Shown piece by piece: positions 10,041 through 20,644 of a DNA stretch of 64,000 bases. Positions within the stretch are counted from its first letter, which is position 1. Each line of letters opens with the position of its first letter. This DNA is from Mactromeris polynyma (Eukaryota > Mollusca > Bivalvia > Venerida > Mactridae). Location of the stretch: NCBI GenBank assembly GCA_032209605.1, contig JASFXZ010000003.1, forward strand, positions 35,614,762 through 35,678,761, in the 5' to 3' direction. The position numbers were made by a program, and so were the translations under genes. A model generated the notes under the pieces. It was not told where the DNA came from. It worked only from the letters and a program-made list of their open reading frames with translations, and did no database searches.

Positions 10041-11904
10041 CTGAAATGCAATAACACAAATAGTAAAAATTAGAAGACAAACAAGGCATTGACATTATCT
10101 TAAAATCGGCTCTTTTTGATACGTAAAACGTTGGGACGTTGTCCACAGTGTATAACCCGATGTGACTTCCGCGGAGTGATGTGACTTCGACAGAGGGAAG
10201 CGTTCCAGACAGATGAGTAGTGCTGTTCATTTTCTGACCAATAATTCGTAATTTCAATGTTTCTGTAGGATCTTTTATCGTCCTAACGACGGTGAATGTC
10301 TAAATTTACTATAAAAACAATACAAAGCAAGATCGGTGCGGAATAAAGCTAGTATCGTCCGTTAAAATTTGATATATAGAAACAAATGTAAAAAAATGCC
10401 TTAAAATGCTCGATTTAAAACGTTTTTGCGGTATAATTGAGTAGTTTTACTCCATATATCTTAACATATATCATTTACGAACAATTGTAGCAAGTTGCAA
10501 GTCTGTCGGTGCTCTTAAACCAACGTTTGAGCCTTCCAAAGGGATTCTGGTATGCACAAATATGATGCCGTTTACGGCAGATGTGTATTTTGCAATGATG
10601 ACGTTGCCGGCTGAGGAGAGACAAGTACGGACGACGTTTACGGCTAAGGAAAACGCTTTATAAAATGACGGATTTTTTGCTTTTCTAATTGTTTTTATAC
10701 CCGATAAAGCATGGAATGTTTAGAAGAATCAATGCTTATCACCAACGATTAATAAAGGCGTTCTTCGACGCCATGCACGTTAGCGATTCATTGACATTCA
10801 TTTTTGATAGTCTTTCGGTTCAACCAGAAATGGCATGAATACTTAAGAAGTGAATGTATGCATAGAATTTCTTCTATGTTCTCCATATACATGTAGTGTA
10901 ATTCGGCCGAAAGAAATGCGAACTCATCTCATTTAACTAGTCATCTGAAGAATTTGCTTGAAAACACTGAAAATTATACAGCCGGAATTAAAAAGAAAAT
11001 TCAATTCTCATTCTAAAGGTAGTTTTCAATAAAAGTTTAATTGAAATTTAGGCGGGGGAATTTTTAGTTAAATAAAGTCACTAACAATTTCATTTGCCCG
11101 TTCGGCATTCTATACGGAAATTACCGAACTTTCGAAATTTCCGTCAGCGCTCGGACGAGTGTTCTATTTATTCGGATGTGTCATCCTTTATTGCTTATAC
11201 GATACTATGCAAATATATTATGCAATGCATGCGTTGCAGTTGTTTAATGAAGAAAACTCGGAATCAGTGTAATATTAGCAAAACTAAAAAAATAATAATT
11301 GAAATTAAATGTCCCAATTAGTATTTTTAAGGCTTATTTTACAAGTTTATGATTAAATATTGAATCAGTTATGGTGGTATACATAAGTTTCATATGAATT
11401 GTATATTCATAGACAGTGGTTGTTTAATATGATAATAAAACTGGTAGGAAATTGTGGTTGTCCTAGTGCTCATACAAACGTTTTGGAGTAGATCTAAGAG
11501 CTGGCAAGTCATTAGGTTTTCGTTTCTTATTGGGATGGATCACACTTTTCATTGTACTTTCAATATAAACATGTTTTAAACAAACTTTAAGGAAAATGTG
11601 AAATTATGAATGTAGCCTGTATCTGGAAAAAACAAAATGCTTTTATTTTTGCAAAACTATAGGCTTAAATATTCAAATCCCTTCCATTATATCAGCCAGG
11701 CGCTTTCAAATTACTTATCATATACATGTATATGTATATTGAAAGCGTCTGTAAAACACAGAAATCTGTCGTGGTGTTGTTTTAGTAATAAACAATGGAA
11801 GGGGGAGTTGTGAAAATTTGACACCTCCTATTACTGAATTAATAAAAATAGTTTTATTCAATTAACTATGATGTAGAGTGAAAAGCATACGATTCTACTA
11901 GACG
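10041..11904. other. Upstream region of GT31 paralogue 1; no gene defined
   Basis: This should contain the 5' exon and promoter of the minus-strand glycosyltransferase gene, but I cannot fix them. A minus-strand frame at 10030-10257 overlaps the acceptor and is probably not real. A plus-strand frame around 11089-11260, CpG-richer than its surroundings, encodes a short hydrophobic stretch of unknown origin. An imperfect hairpin (caggcgctttcaa ... ttgaaagcgtctg) lies at 11697-11752 around a catatacatgtatatg palindrome. Confidence 0.4.
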
Positions 11905-11932
11905 GTTACAAAAGGCTAAGGTGCACAACAGG
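11905..11932 (+). repeat. 28-bp exact direct repeat, copy 1
   Basis: Starts gttacaaaaggctaaggtgc and is repeated exactly at 12792-12819. The flanks do not match, so it is not simply the edge of a longer duplication. Confidence 0.85.
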
Positions 11933-12558
11933 GTGTCAAATTTTATTGCACTCGCTTCCGCTATATACATGTAATATAAAAGGGGAAATCGATAGTAAAT
12001 TGATGCGTTGTATTAAATGTGTTAGAAGAATAGTAACCTTGAGACCTAACCTGGTCACTTCACAGCCGACTTGGGGGCCAGAGCCCCCTTCGTTCCCGGA
12101 GTATCCAGGCATGGGAAGGGATCGTAGATGATGCCACAATGAGTATAGTTATTCTCATAAGATTTGTCTCACAGACCCGATACATAGCGTAAAAAACTTC
12201 TTAAAACAAAACAAAAGGAGGTCTTGCTACACAAATCCTTAGAAAACTGAGAAGATAAAAACTATTTTTGTATTGTTGTTTAACTTTCAATAATGATGGA
12301 TATATTACATGGATGAAAACCCAATATCTCAATGTAAATATAAATTATTAAACAAATCCGCAATGCATTGGCAATGCGGAATAGTAACATACGTTTTGTT
12401 TGGTATGTGCGGGCACCACAGTATCTTGCGTATTTAAAATAGTACCCACAATTATTTGTAACTGCAATTTGAATTGGAAATTGCACGACAAAGAGTTTAT
12501 TACAAATGCTAAGTGATCAATAGTTTTCTTTTTATGTGCATAAAACTTAATGTTTAAG

Positions 12559-12596
12559 TGTTTGTCTGCTACATAGATCTAAGATAGCCCGAGGCT
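12559..12596 (+). repeat. Short dispersed repeat, copy 1
   Basis: The block starting gtttgtctgctacatagatc recurs with two changes at 16108-16145, in the same orientation. Both lie in the spacer between the two GT31 genes, on either side of the pogo-like element. Confidence 0.7.
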
Positions 12597-12791
12597 TTTC
12601 CAAATCACTGATCTTTCTATGACCTCTATATATAAAACTTATAAATTGTCACAAAACATAAGACAAGCTACGATATCTTACTTTGAAGAGACAATAGTAC
12701 CGAATTAGCAATTTGAATAGAACATTTCTACCTATCAAATGTCACCTAATTTACATTTACACATAGTTCCTAGCTTGCGTGTGGTAAAGTA

Positions 12792-12819
12792 GTTACAAAA
12801 GGCTAAGGTGCACAACAGG
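12792..12819 (+). repeat. 28-bp exact direct repeat, copy 2
   Basis: Identical to 11905-11932, 887 bp downstream. The DNA between them (11933-12791) has no recognised gene. It includes a small gggggccagagccccc hairpin near 12075. Confidence 0.85.
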
Positions 12820-13408
12820 CTAAGTATATATAGTTATATCTTATCGTCATTACAATCAGTGGTAGGACTATTATGTATTATAACTGGGATCAATAATAGT
12901 ATTTTTTTTAGTATGCACATGGCCGAGCATAAATGAGATTAATCGACACTAATTATCTGCTTGATAGATTTCAGTCAAAATACAAATTATAACTTCGATC
13001 ATGAATATTGGCCGAATGATTTCTATTTAATTTTTTTATTTGTTATGTTAGTTATTTGCCTAAAAGCTAGTAACATCTGTATCACAATATCTAAATATCA
13101 TTATTACAATAAGATCGCATTCTGTATATAGAGTTAAACAATAACATAGCCTAAATTCTGTATATTATAAAAATATGAAGTTTAATTTCACCACGGACAT
13201 ATCCCGGTACAGCCTGTTTTCGGCAACGTAACGGTTTATCGATGCGGAAGATATAAAAATACGTTCGGAAAACGATTATTTGTATCTGTTATTATCAACT
13301 AATATCCCAACGTATTTAAGCAATAAATAAAATGCACTAACCTCTTTTTTTGTTTTATTTATGCGCATCATGTTGGCCGACCTAATTTGCATCCAAGGGA
13401 AGTAAACC
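12820..13408. other. No gene seen
   Basis: AT-rich. A cctgttttcggcaac motif at 13213-13227 matches the candidate terminal repeats of the pogo-like element that follows, so a second transposon end may be present here. Confidence 0.35.
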
Positions 13409-13626
13409 AACCAGTTTTCGGCAACAACATTTAAAGTATACTGCACTAAAAAGTCAAAGTGTCACTAACACGGGAACTTCATAAATTGAACTGTTATTTA
13501 ATTGTCAACTGTTTTTAACACATTTAACTGTTATTAACATATATATACAATTGATTTTCATTTGTAAAGTTGCTTATTGTGTTGACTCACTACAGTTAGG
13601 ACAGACAAATGTGTCGCCCCTTCTGA

Positions 13627-13989
13627 TTACTCTGACTTAGTACAAAATGATAAATGGACCCATCCATGACAAACTTCACATTGTCCCCAATTGACAATTA
13701 TGAGGTATGGCCTCTTCGTCGAATCTGGTGAGAATCTTTTGCATGCTAAACATGTTTCTCTTTCGTCAATGTCATTATCGGACTCAGAGCTGGAAAAAAT
13801 TTCATTGACATTGACAGTTACTTTCTTGATGCTTGATGTTGAGGGTCCTACATCATTTGTTCTTTTACCTTTATTTGTAGATGCCTTTTTAGACTTCTTT
13901 AATTGGTTTTCTTTTGACATGTTCTGTGTGTCATGCTGTATTATTTTTTTCAAAAACGACATCTTCAGTGATACATCCCCCCCCGACAA
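13627..13989 (-). pseudogene. Transposase C-terminal tail with PHD-like zinc finger
   Basis: A 120-residue frame with a Lys/Ser-rich linker, an acidic Ser-Glu-Ser-Asp patch, then C-L-A-C, W-G-Q-C-E-V-C and W-V-H-x-x-x-C spacing at residues 82-117. This Cys/His pattern is typical of the PHD-like finger at the end of many CENP-B/Tigger-family transposases. It lies directly downstream of the DDE frame and continues it after a stretch with frameshifts and stops, so it is the tail of the same protein and not an independent gene. Confidence 0.65.
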
Positions 13990-14203
13990 TTTTACTTACA
14001 GTGTTTCTTGGTTGTGATTTCTTAACATTCTGCAATATTTTACCCCCTCTGTTTTACAAGAATGTCTCAGCATTATCCATTTGATAAGGAACTGGAGTTG
14101 GAGTTGGAGCCGAAGTACCAGTTGTACATAAATGATCTCTGTCAAATGACATTGACGGTGCAATCTGACAATCTTCGATTACAGTATAATCAAAAGGACA
14201 GAT

Positions 14204-15320
14204 TCAACTTTTTCTGAAAGCAGACTGTATGTTACTTGGTGTCAAGGTGCTGGCATACACTTTACATGCCAATTTGCAAACGTCATACCGTGTAATGCTA
14301 ATACCACTAGATTCACGGATGAATTTATGACAAGATGAATTATAAGCAACCTGAAATGGGCCAAAGCAGCTGACATCAAGTGGTTGTAGCAGATGGCTAC
14401 AGTGTGGTGGTAATACAAATAAATGAATACGATGTGACTTTGCCCACTCAATAATAGGGATAGTTATATGGCTTTTATGTCCATCGTAAAGAACTAAAAC
14501 ATCATCATCATCCCTCGAAGGCAAATACTTACTCAGATGATCTTGTTTGTAATTGGAGAAGATCTGCGAGTTAGACCAACCTGAATCCGATACAGCTCCG
14601 TCTGTTCCTGCACTGGCCCCTTCTAATAACGAATCCAGCATCCTAGCTCCTGGGAAAACAAAATACGGGGGTATGACATTACCTACGCCATTTACGCATC
14701 CAATAAGAGTGATTGTTTTTCCTCTGCCTGACGTGACTGCCATAGACTTGGAGAATTTACTCCCAATAACTTTAGGCGGCTTATGCTGTGTATTTAGACC
14801 CTTCTCGTCAATGTTATAGATCATGTGGGGCTTGCCATGTAGATTATACTTTGTCAGGATGTGATCAAGCTCATTAAAGTTATTTTCAATTGATCCTCTA
14901 TTAGCAGATTTTGCCCTAGCAACCTCTAAACTGCGCGGTTTCTTTACACCTATTTCTGGCCATCTACTTAGAAATTTGTAAAGCCATCTATCAGTGAGGG
15001 GATGGTCATTATCCCTTAATCCCAAGTGAACAGCAGAATCAGATGCCAAGTTGATCGTCTCTTGGCGGCTGTACCCATAACCAACTTCATCCATAGTCTT
15101 CAAATGACCTGATAGAAGTGCCTCCTGTTCCTGATTGATTAAACAAGGGTTGAGGTCCAGACTTAAGTGTTTCCACATCAATTTTTCCATAAAGCCTATC
15201 TTGCAATGTAGATCTTGGCACACCATATACTTTGGCAGCTTTATTGGTTGACATTCGATCTTCTTTGACAGCAAAGAAGGCCCTGGACAAAGTATCTGCA
15301 TCATATGACCTGTAAAATCC
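14204..15320 (-). pseudogene. Pogo/Tigger-like DDE transposase, frameshifted
   Basis: The main frame carries the CENP-B-type DNA-binding region (WLYKFLSRWPEIGVKKPRSL) and a DDE_1 catalytic core: NIDEKGL (D191), LVLYDGHKSH (D299) and HLLQPLDV (D335), numbered in the 391-codon frame. Thirty-five residues separate the last two (DD35D). The N-terminal psq-type helix-turn-helix (KAAKVYGVPRSTLQDRL) sits in another frame (15087-15290). The break between the two is a direct 4-bp duplication (tgattgat at 15132-15139); without one copy the frames join. A second one-base shift at about 14208 cuts off an expected G-I-x-P-F segment and the tail. The enzyme is therefore inactive as it stands. It lies between the two GT31 paralogues on the same strand. 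Confidence 0.88.
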
Positions 15321-15786
15321 CCTTCCTGGTAAATTACGCTGTTAGAAAGATGGACACAATGTTCAATACAACGAAACAATCAATTAATTAAAAGTCAATC
15401 AGTTCACAACCCTCTAAACTACTGATAAGATACCATATTTATATTGTCACGTTATATTTTCTGTGAAGTATACTATAGAAAATAGTGAAATGGGCGGGAC
15501 TTAGCAATTGACCTACTTTAGCAGACGAATTCATTCGGAGTCGGAAACTTGCAGTCCTTACGCAAAAAAAATTGATCCGTTTAAGAGGAAAATTTGGGAA
15601 TAACAAAAACAATGCAAAATCAGGTCGTATGCATATATTAAACAATACTTACGGTTCTTATATCCAGTTTGACTCGTAAAATGTTGCTTGACATTTCTGC
15701 GATATGGTAAACACGCGCATCTGACCCGGATATGACGTAGCTCGCGTGAGAAAAGTAAAACTTTCCAGGGCTGCCGAAAACAGGTT

Positions 15787-16330
15787 AGTGTCGAATTTAG
15801 GTTGTCGCGGGATATGGCCGTGATTTCACGCATTCACGGACTAAAAGTCAAGCTATTGTCATTCGATATATAACCCCACCAATATTTCACCTCAATGCTA
15901 TTCTATAAAATGACATATTTCCCCACAAACTATTGCCTAAAAGCGACCTCGATGTTAATTAAAACAGTTTGTATATTTGCTGCATCCGGTTTTATTACTT
16001 CAATCAGGGACCGTATATTTTACTTCATGAAAATCATTTGCCTACCACATAGGTTAATTTTCAATAATAAAACAATCTAATGTTTCATCAAACATAATGT
16101 TTCGAGCGTTTGTCTGATACATAGATCTAAGATAGACCGAGGCTACATGTTAATGTGTTAAACCAGTTATCAATCGGTGATCAACGTAAAATTTACGATC
16201 ACTTACGGAAACTACCGACAGACAAATTGACCGCTGACCAGTAGCCACATCGATATCGATCAGCATCGGCCGGATTTATCTGATAAGCGATATTGTTGTT
16301 TATGTTTATTTCTATTTCACACGAAAGTAC
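15787..16330. other. No gene; copy of a short dispersed repeat
   Basis: AT-rich spacer. It holds the second copy (16108-16145) of the block also found at 12559-12596. Small frames here have no recognisable features. Confidence 0.4.
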
Positions 16331-16339
16331 ATTCTTAAT

Positions 16340-17155
16340 CATTACTATGTTTATTTGTGACATTGTGAACGCCATCTTGAATACCAGTGTTGCCATGGTT
16401 ACAATTCTCAATAATTTTATATTGTACAATAAGCTTGACATGTCCAGTTTATATTTATATGTATCAAGTGTTCTCATACCTAAAATCTTCAACAAATTAA
16501 GTCAATTTTGGTGGAGCTACAGCATATTTTTCCTATTTTTACCATTTGCCCTTGAATATGACCTTGACCTTCGACATTTTATCAATGTCTGAACATATAT
16601 TTGGTTTTCACTTTCATAGTGAATGTTGATTTATTCCATTTAGTAACTATAACTGCTTGCTGAAATATACAGTAGGGCAGTATTTAATTTTTACTCTTTT
16701 ATTCTGTGAAATTTCTGTTTTTTGTCAGCCATATTGGCCGCCGTCTTGGATATCTCCATGGTTACAAATTTAATCATTTTCACGGTACACTTTGAAAGCC
16801 TATATATTCTAGATTATTTTGATACACATAAAGCATGAACATATCAAACAGCTTTAACATTATTAAGAACAATATATGGTGAAATGGTTATTTTTTCACA
16901 AATCTAGCATTTGAGCTTGAGTTTGACATTGACCTTCAACGTTTTGGATCAATCTGAATATGCACCTGATTTGCATTTTTATAGTGAAGTTTAGTTATCT
17001 TAGAAATATAACTATAATCATATTGCTTTTCAGAATATACTTACAGGGCCTTTTTCATATTATACAACTATATTCAAAAACGGTGGCCATCTTGGACGCC
17101 ATCTTGGATTTTGGGGCCCGCACCAACTTTAGAAAATTTATGCCGGTGGTCTGAT
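16340..17155 (+). repeat. Diverged ~350-bp tandem repeat
   Basis: Two and a partial third unit are recognised by a recurring block of gccatcttgga / gccgtcttggata followed by catggttacaa (near 16371, 16742 and 17086), then accttgaccttcgacattttatcaat or its variant, then tttcatagtgaa. Unit lengths are about 371 and 345 bp and divergence is high, so the array is old. This is a repeat type I associate with bivalves. Confidence 0.7.
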
Positions 17156-18320
17156 AAACTACAGACCCTGACGAACATTTTGGTATATGACATTGTTTGT
17201 TTTACTCTTGTGGTCACCTACCCCTTGAAATAAGCCTCTTTTCAGGCAAAAGTCACTCCACTAATAGTAAGTGCTTTCAACATGAAGTTGTAAACTGAGG
17301 ATTGCAAACAGTCAACTAGGATTAGGATAAATATTGACAAGTCGCGGAAACATGTTACAAACAGAATTCTGTCATGGAAAACGAAACGAAACAGACTTCA
17401 ATGATGACATAGATAAAAGCTGGCACATTATGTAACGTTGTGTTGCTGTCTTGTTAAATTAAACCAAGTCAGCAACCACTTTCATGTACTGTCGTCAGCA
17501 GTAGCTACTAAACTTAAAAGTAAACAAGAGACTTATCAAGATGGGAGCAAGTGAAGGATGAATGTTCCATACCCCCAAGGTTCAGGTAAATTCTAGAACA
17601 TTACAATATTGGTAATCCAATCGCACTTGCAAGAGGTATGATCATCACTTATTGAATTGCTCGAAATAGTCAAAATCAAATGTTTTGCATTTCATAGTAG
17701 GGGACTATGACCTGACACGTGTACAAAAATCGAACAACTTGCAATCGAAAGTTCTGGAATTACGTTTGTGTTTATGTACCAAGTTCTTTACTTGTTGTGA
17801 AAACATACTTATGTTATGTCCGTATATCGTTGTATATATAGTTTATTATAGTGTCAAACATAAAATATTACAGTACATTTTACAAAGTAAAAAACATAAA
17901 AAATATTTTGTGCTCAGCCACACTTGACTTACTAGACACTGACTTATTAACATAATATCTACAATGTTGTTTGTACTTCAACATTGATAAAATATTATGA
18001 AGTATCATATATGGAATTAAAACACACAAAATCAATTTCGTCTTTCGATTTGTATACAAAATGTGACAAATGAAATTAACTTTAATTGTAGGAGAAGGTG
18101 GAAGAGCAAGAACTTAAAAACTCCATGACATGATACAAACGTAGCTATACAAATATAAGCAGAATTATTGCAATTGTTATAGAAAAGTTTAAATCTGCTG
18201 TCTTCATAAGTTTTTGCTATTCCATGTATGTTAGAGCTAGCTATGATGTCATGTCTTATACACTGTAAAATAATTGCATAACAAAAATAAAATAAGAATA
18301 AAAATAGAACAAAGGGATTA
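17156..18320. other. No gene seen
   Basis: AT-rich sequence between the tandem repeat and the LINE fragment. The plus-strand frame at 17685-17927 has no recognisable feature. Confidence 0.35.
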
Positions 18321-18800
18321 TCATGTGTACAATAAATCGTTTCTGTTCTTTAAAATCATAAAACAGGTCTTGGCACTAACTCTAATAATATTTTCATTAG
18401 ACAGTACAAATATTAACTTATCTTTCTCAGAGAGGTTTAGGTAATTATTATTCACTTCACATGCTTTAAGTGTAAGAGCGTCTCTAAACCTTTGGTAGGC
18501 ATTACAGTGAAACCGTACATGCAATTCATTTTCAATGTCAGCTTTACAGATTGGACATAAACGTTGGTTCTCAGGAATATTTTCATATCTTCCAGTCTCT
18601 AGTCTCAGTTGGGCCACCCCACATCTGAACATGGCTTAGGCAGATCTATGTTTCATAGGTATTTGATATTTGATATATTTCTCTATCACATACGTTTGTT
18701 TAAACAATTTATATGTCCTAAGTTTATCAGCCCATTTCCTGACCGCCCAACATCCTTATTAATATTGTCTTTCCATATTGAGATAAATTGTTGAACTGAT
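18321..18800 (-). pseudogene. LINE 3' end fragment
   Basis: The 103-codon frame at 18321-18632 and weaker similarity to about 18800 match the C-terminal end of LINE-type reverse transcriptase proteins: FRCGVAQLRLETGRYE, then a CCHC-like knuckle CPICKADIENELHVRFHC. The upstream part continues in other frames with stops. Only the last part of the element is present, as expected of 5'-truncated retrotransposition. Confidence 0.7.
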
Positions 18801-18950
18801 CATGTTAACACTATGTATAAATATTTAGAAGATGAATGACTACAACTATTAAGTAGCATTGACATTCCAAGTTTGTTCATATGGTTCCTTAAATTAAATT
18901 GCCAGTTCTTGTATGCTGTGCCTTTGAACTGGAATGTTGACATTTATAAT

Positions 18951-19030
18951 ACTTAATTTAAAGATGCATCAACCTTATTTAACAATAAATGATTTATTAT
19001 TAAATAAGGTTGTGCATCTTTAAATTAAGT
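18951..19030. repeat. 80-bp near-perfect palindrome
   Basis: Two arms of 32 and 31 bp (18951-18982 and 19000-19030) are complementary except for a single missing base. They are separated by 17 bp that are themselves partly self-complementary (aataaatgatttatt). It would form a long hairpin as DNA or RNA. It could be a tiny foldback MITE or a precursor-like hairpin. No copy elsewhere in the window was noticed. Confidence 0.9.
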
Positions 19031-20173
19031 AGACAACTTATTACATTATCTACATCCTTTTTTACAAAATGTCCATGAAAGCGCGTGTGTGATCTGGAGT
19101 AAACACAGTCAGTCGAGTAATTTGGGGAAGCTGATAAATCCTTTTGAGAAAAACAAAATCATAATAATACTGTGAAGTACAGTGCTAAGCAGACAGACGT
19201 GATGCTTGTACAAAGTGATGAACGCATTTCACAGCAAAAACGTACACTTCTCAATTTTAAGTTTAATGGCGCTGTCCCTTAATGTTATCAGTTATAACAA
19301 CATCAAAATTTAGCCATTAACAAAAACCTCCTTAATTTTCCTGCCACGAACTTTTAATGGCCCAAACAATTCTACTGGATCTCGTTCTTATTTGTTTATA
19401 TTTATAAAAGGGATTAGGTTACTCACAACCCTATGTAAGGCCCCACAATGACGTAATAAATACATTTGTTGTGGGATACCCAGTTTTTAATAGTTTGAAC
19501 ATTCTACTTTACAAGTTAAATAATTCCTGCTTCCAAACTTTCATCATTCGGCAAGCCCAATATATTTCATATACATGCTACATTTCAATATCTCCACTTT
19601 AACAGCCCTTTATGGATCATTGCTAGGGCGACAGAGGATAGATTGTCAAACGAACATTATGATAAATTATAATGGTTTCAAGTTATTATCTGAGAATTAC
19701 GGCTATAAACTTTGCCGAAATTTTGCTGGTTGAACAATAAACTTCGCCGTTTTCCCTTAAAAAATCACATTTTTAAGATCAGAAACCAGCTTTACACTCT
19801 TCATTAATTACAAGATCGACCAGTTGAGCTGGCTTTTCTGATCGTACGTTTTAAAAAAACACTTACCCCACCTATGATTCTGCACCGAACCCTGCATTCT
19901 GTTCCATACTCTACCGGTTACCTACTGTGAATATATTCAGCTATGTTCTATGTATTGTTATCCATTACCATTTCAAAAGTTAAAGTAAATGTACGGTACT
20001 CACTTTCTATGAAATGCAGTGAGTTAAACTCACGTTCGTAACTAATTCCATACACAGGCAACTGGATAGTGAACTGGCAGATGAGATTCGTCAAACGTAA
20101 GTTACAGGCTTCAACGATAAGTAAATCGAGCGTTATATTTTGTTGTGTAGTTTTCGATTGATACGATCCAATT
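19031..20173. other. No gene seen
   Basis: AT-rich spacer without recognised coding sequence. Confidence 0.35.
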
Positions 20174-20295
20174 TAGCTCACCTAAGCAAAAGCTCAGGGT
20201 GAGCTATTGTGATCACTGACATCGCCATTTCTGTCCACACTTATCGTAATCTTCTCCTCCTAAACCATTTGACAAACTTTGACCAAAATTCAGTT
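20174..20295 (+). repeat. Dispersed repeat with inverted gctcacct/aggtgagc-type ends
   Basis: A ttagctcacctaagcaaaag ... gctcagggtgagct block followed by ttgtgatcactgac. The inverted agctcacc/ggtgagct motif resembles the ends of the repeat at 7585-8070. It lies 350 bp past the 3' end of GT31 paralogue 2. Confidence 0.55.
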
Positions 20296-20644
20296 TTATG
20301 ATAAAAAATATTAATTATAATTTTAATATTTAACTATAAAAATACACACGAACAATAAGGTATTACTTTCCATAGACATGCAAAGAGAATAGATTGCAAT
20401 ATCAATTGGAATTGCGTATGGTTACAGAAACATATTACGAATTGAAAGTTTTACTAAAAAAACATGCAAAGCTAATTTCATATTAAACAACAATACCACT
20501 TCATTTTATCTAAGACAGGTCACGTAATGAAGAATAACATTTCATTAAAAATATATACTATAGATGTGCATGTATTAAAATAGAAATATTTGTTTACAAG
20601 TTGATCAGTTTCGTTTGGATATTCTCACCAATGCGACAATTACA

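Larger units (their letters stand above)
13409..15786 (-). mobile_element. Pogo/Tigger-like DNA transposon
   Basis: A candidate pair of inverted termini, aaccagttttcggcaac (13409-13425) and the complement of aacctgttttcggcagc (15770-15786), frames a broken pogo-type transposase on the minus strand. The implied length, about 2.4 kb, fits Tigger-like elements. The exact ends are uncertain because the same motif also occurs at 13213, and I could not confirm a TA target duplication. Confidence 0.6.
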
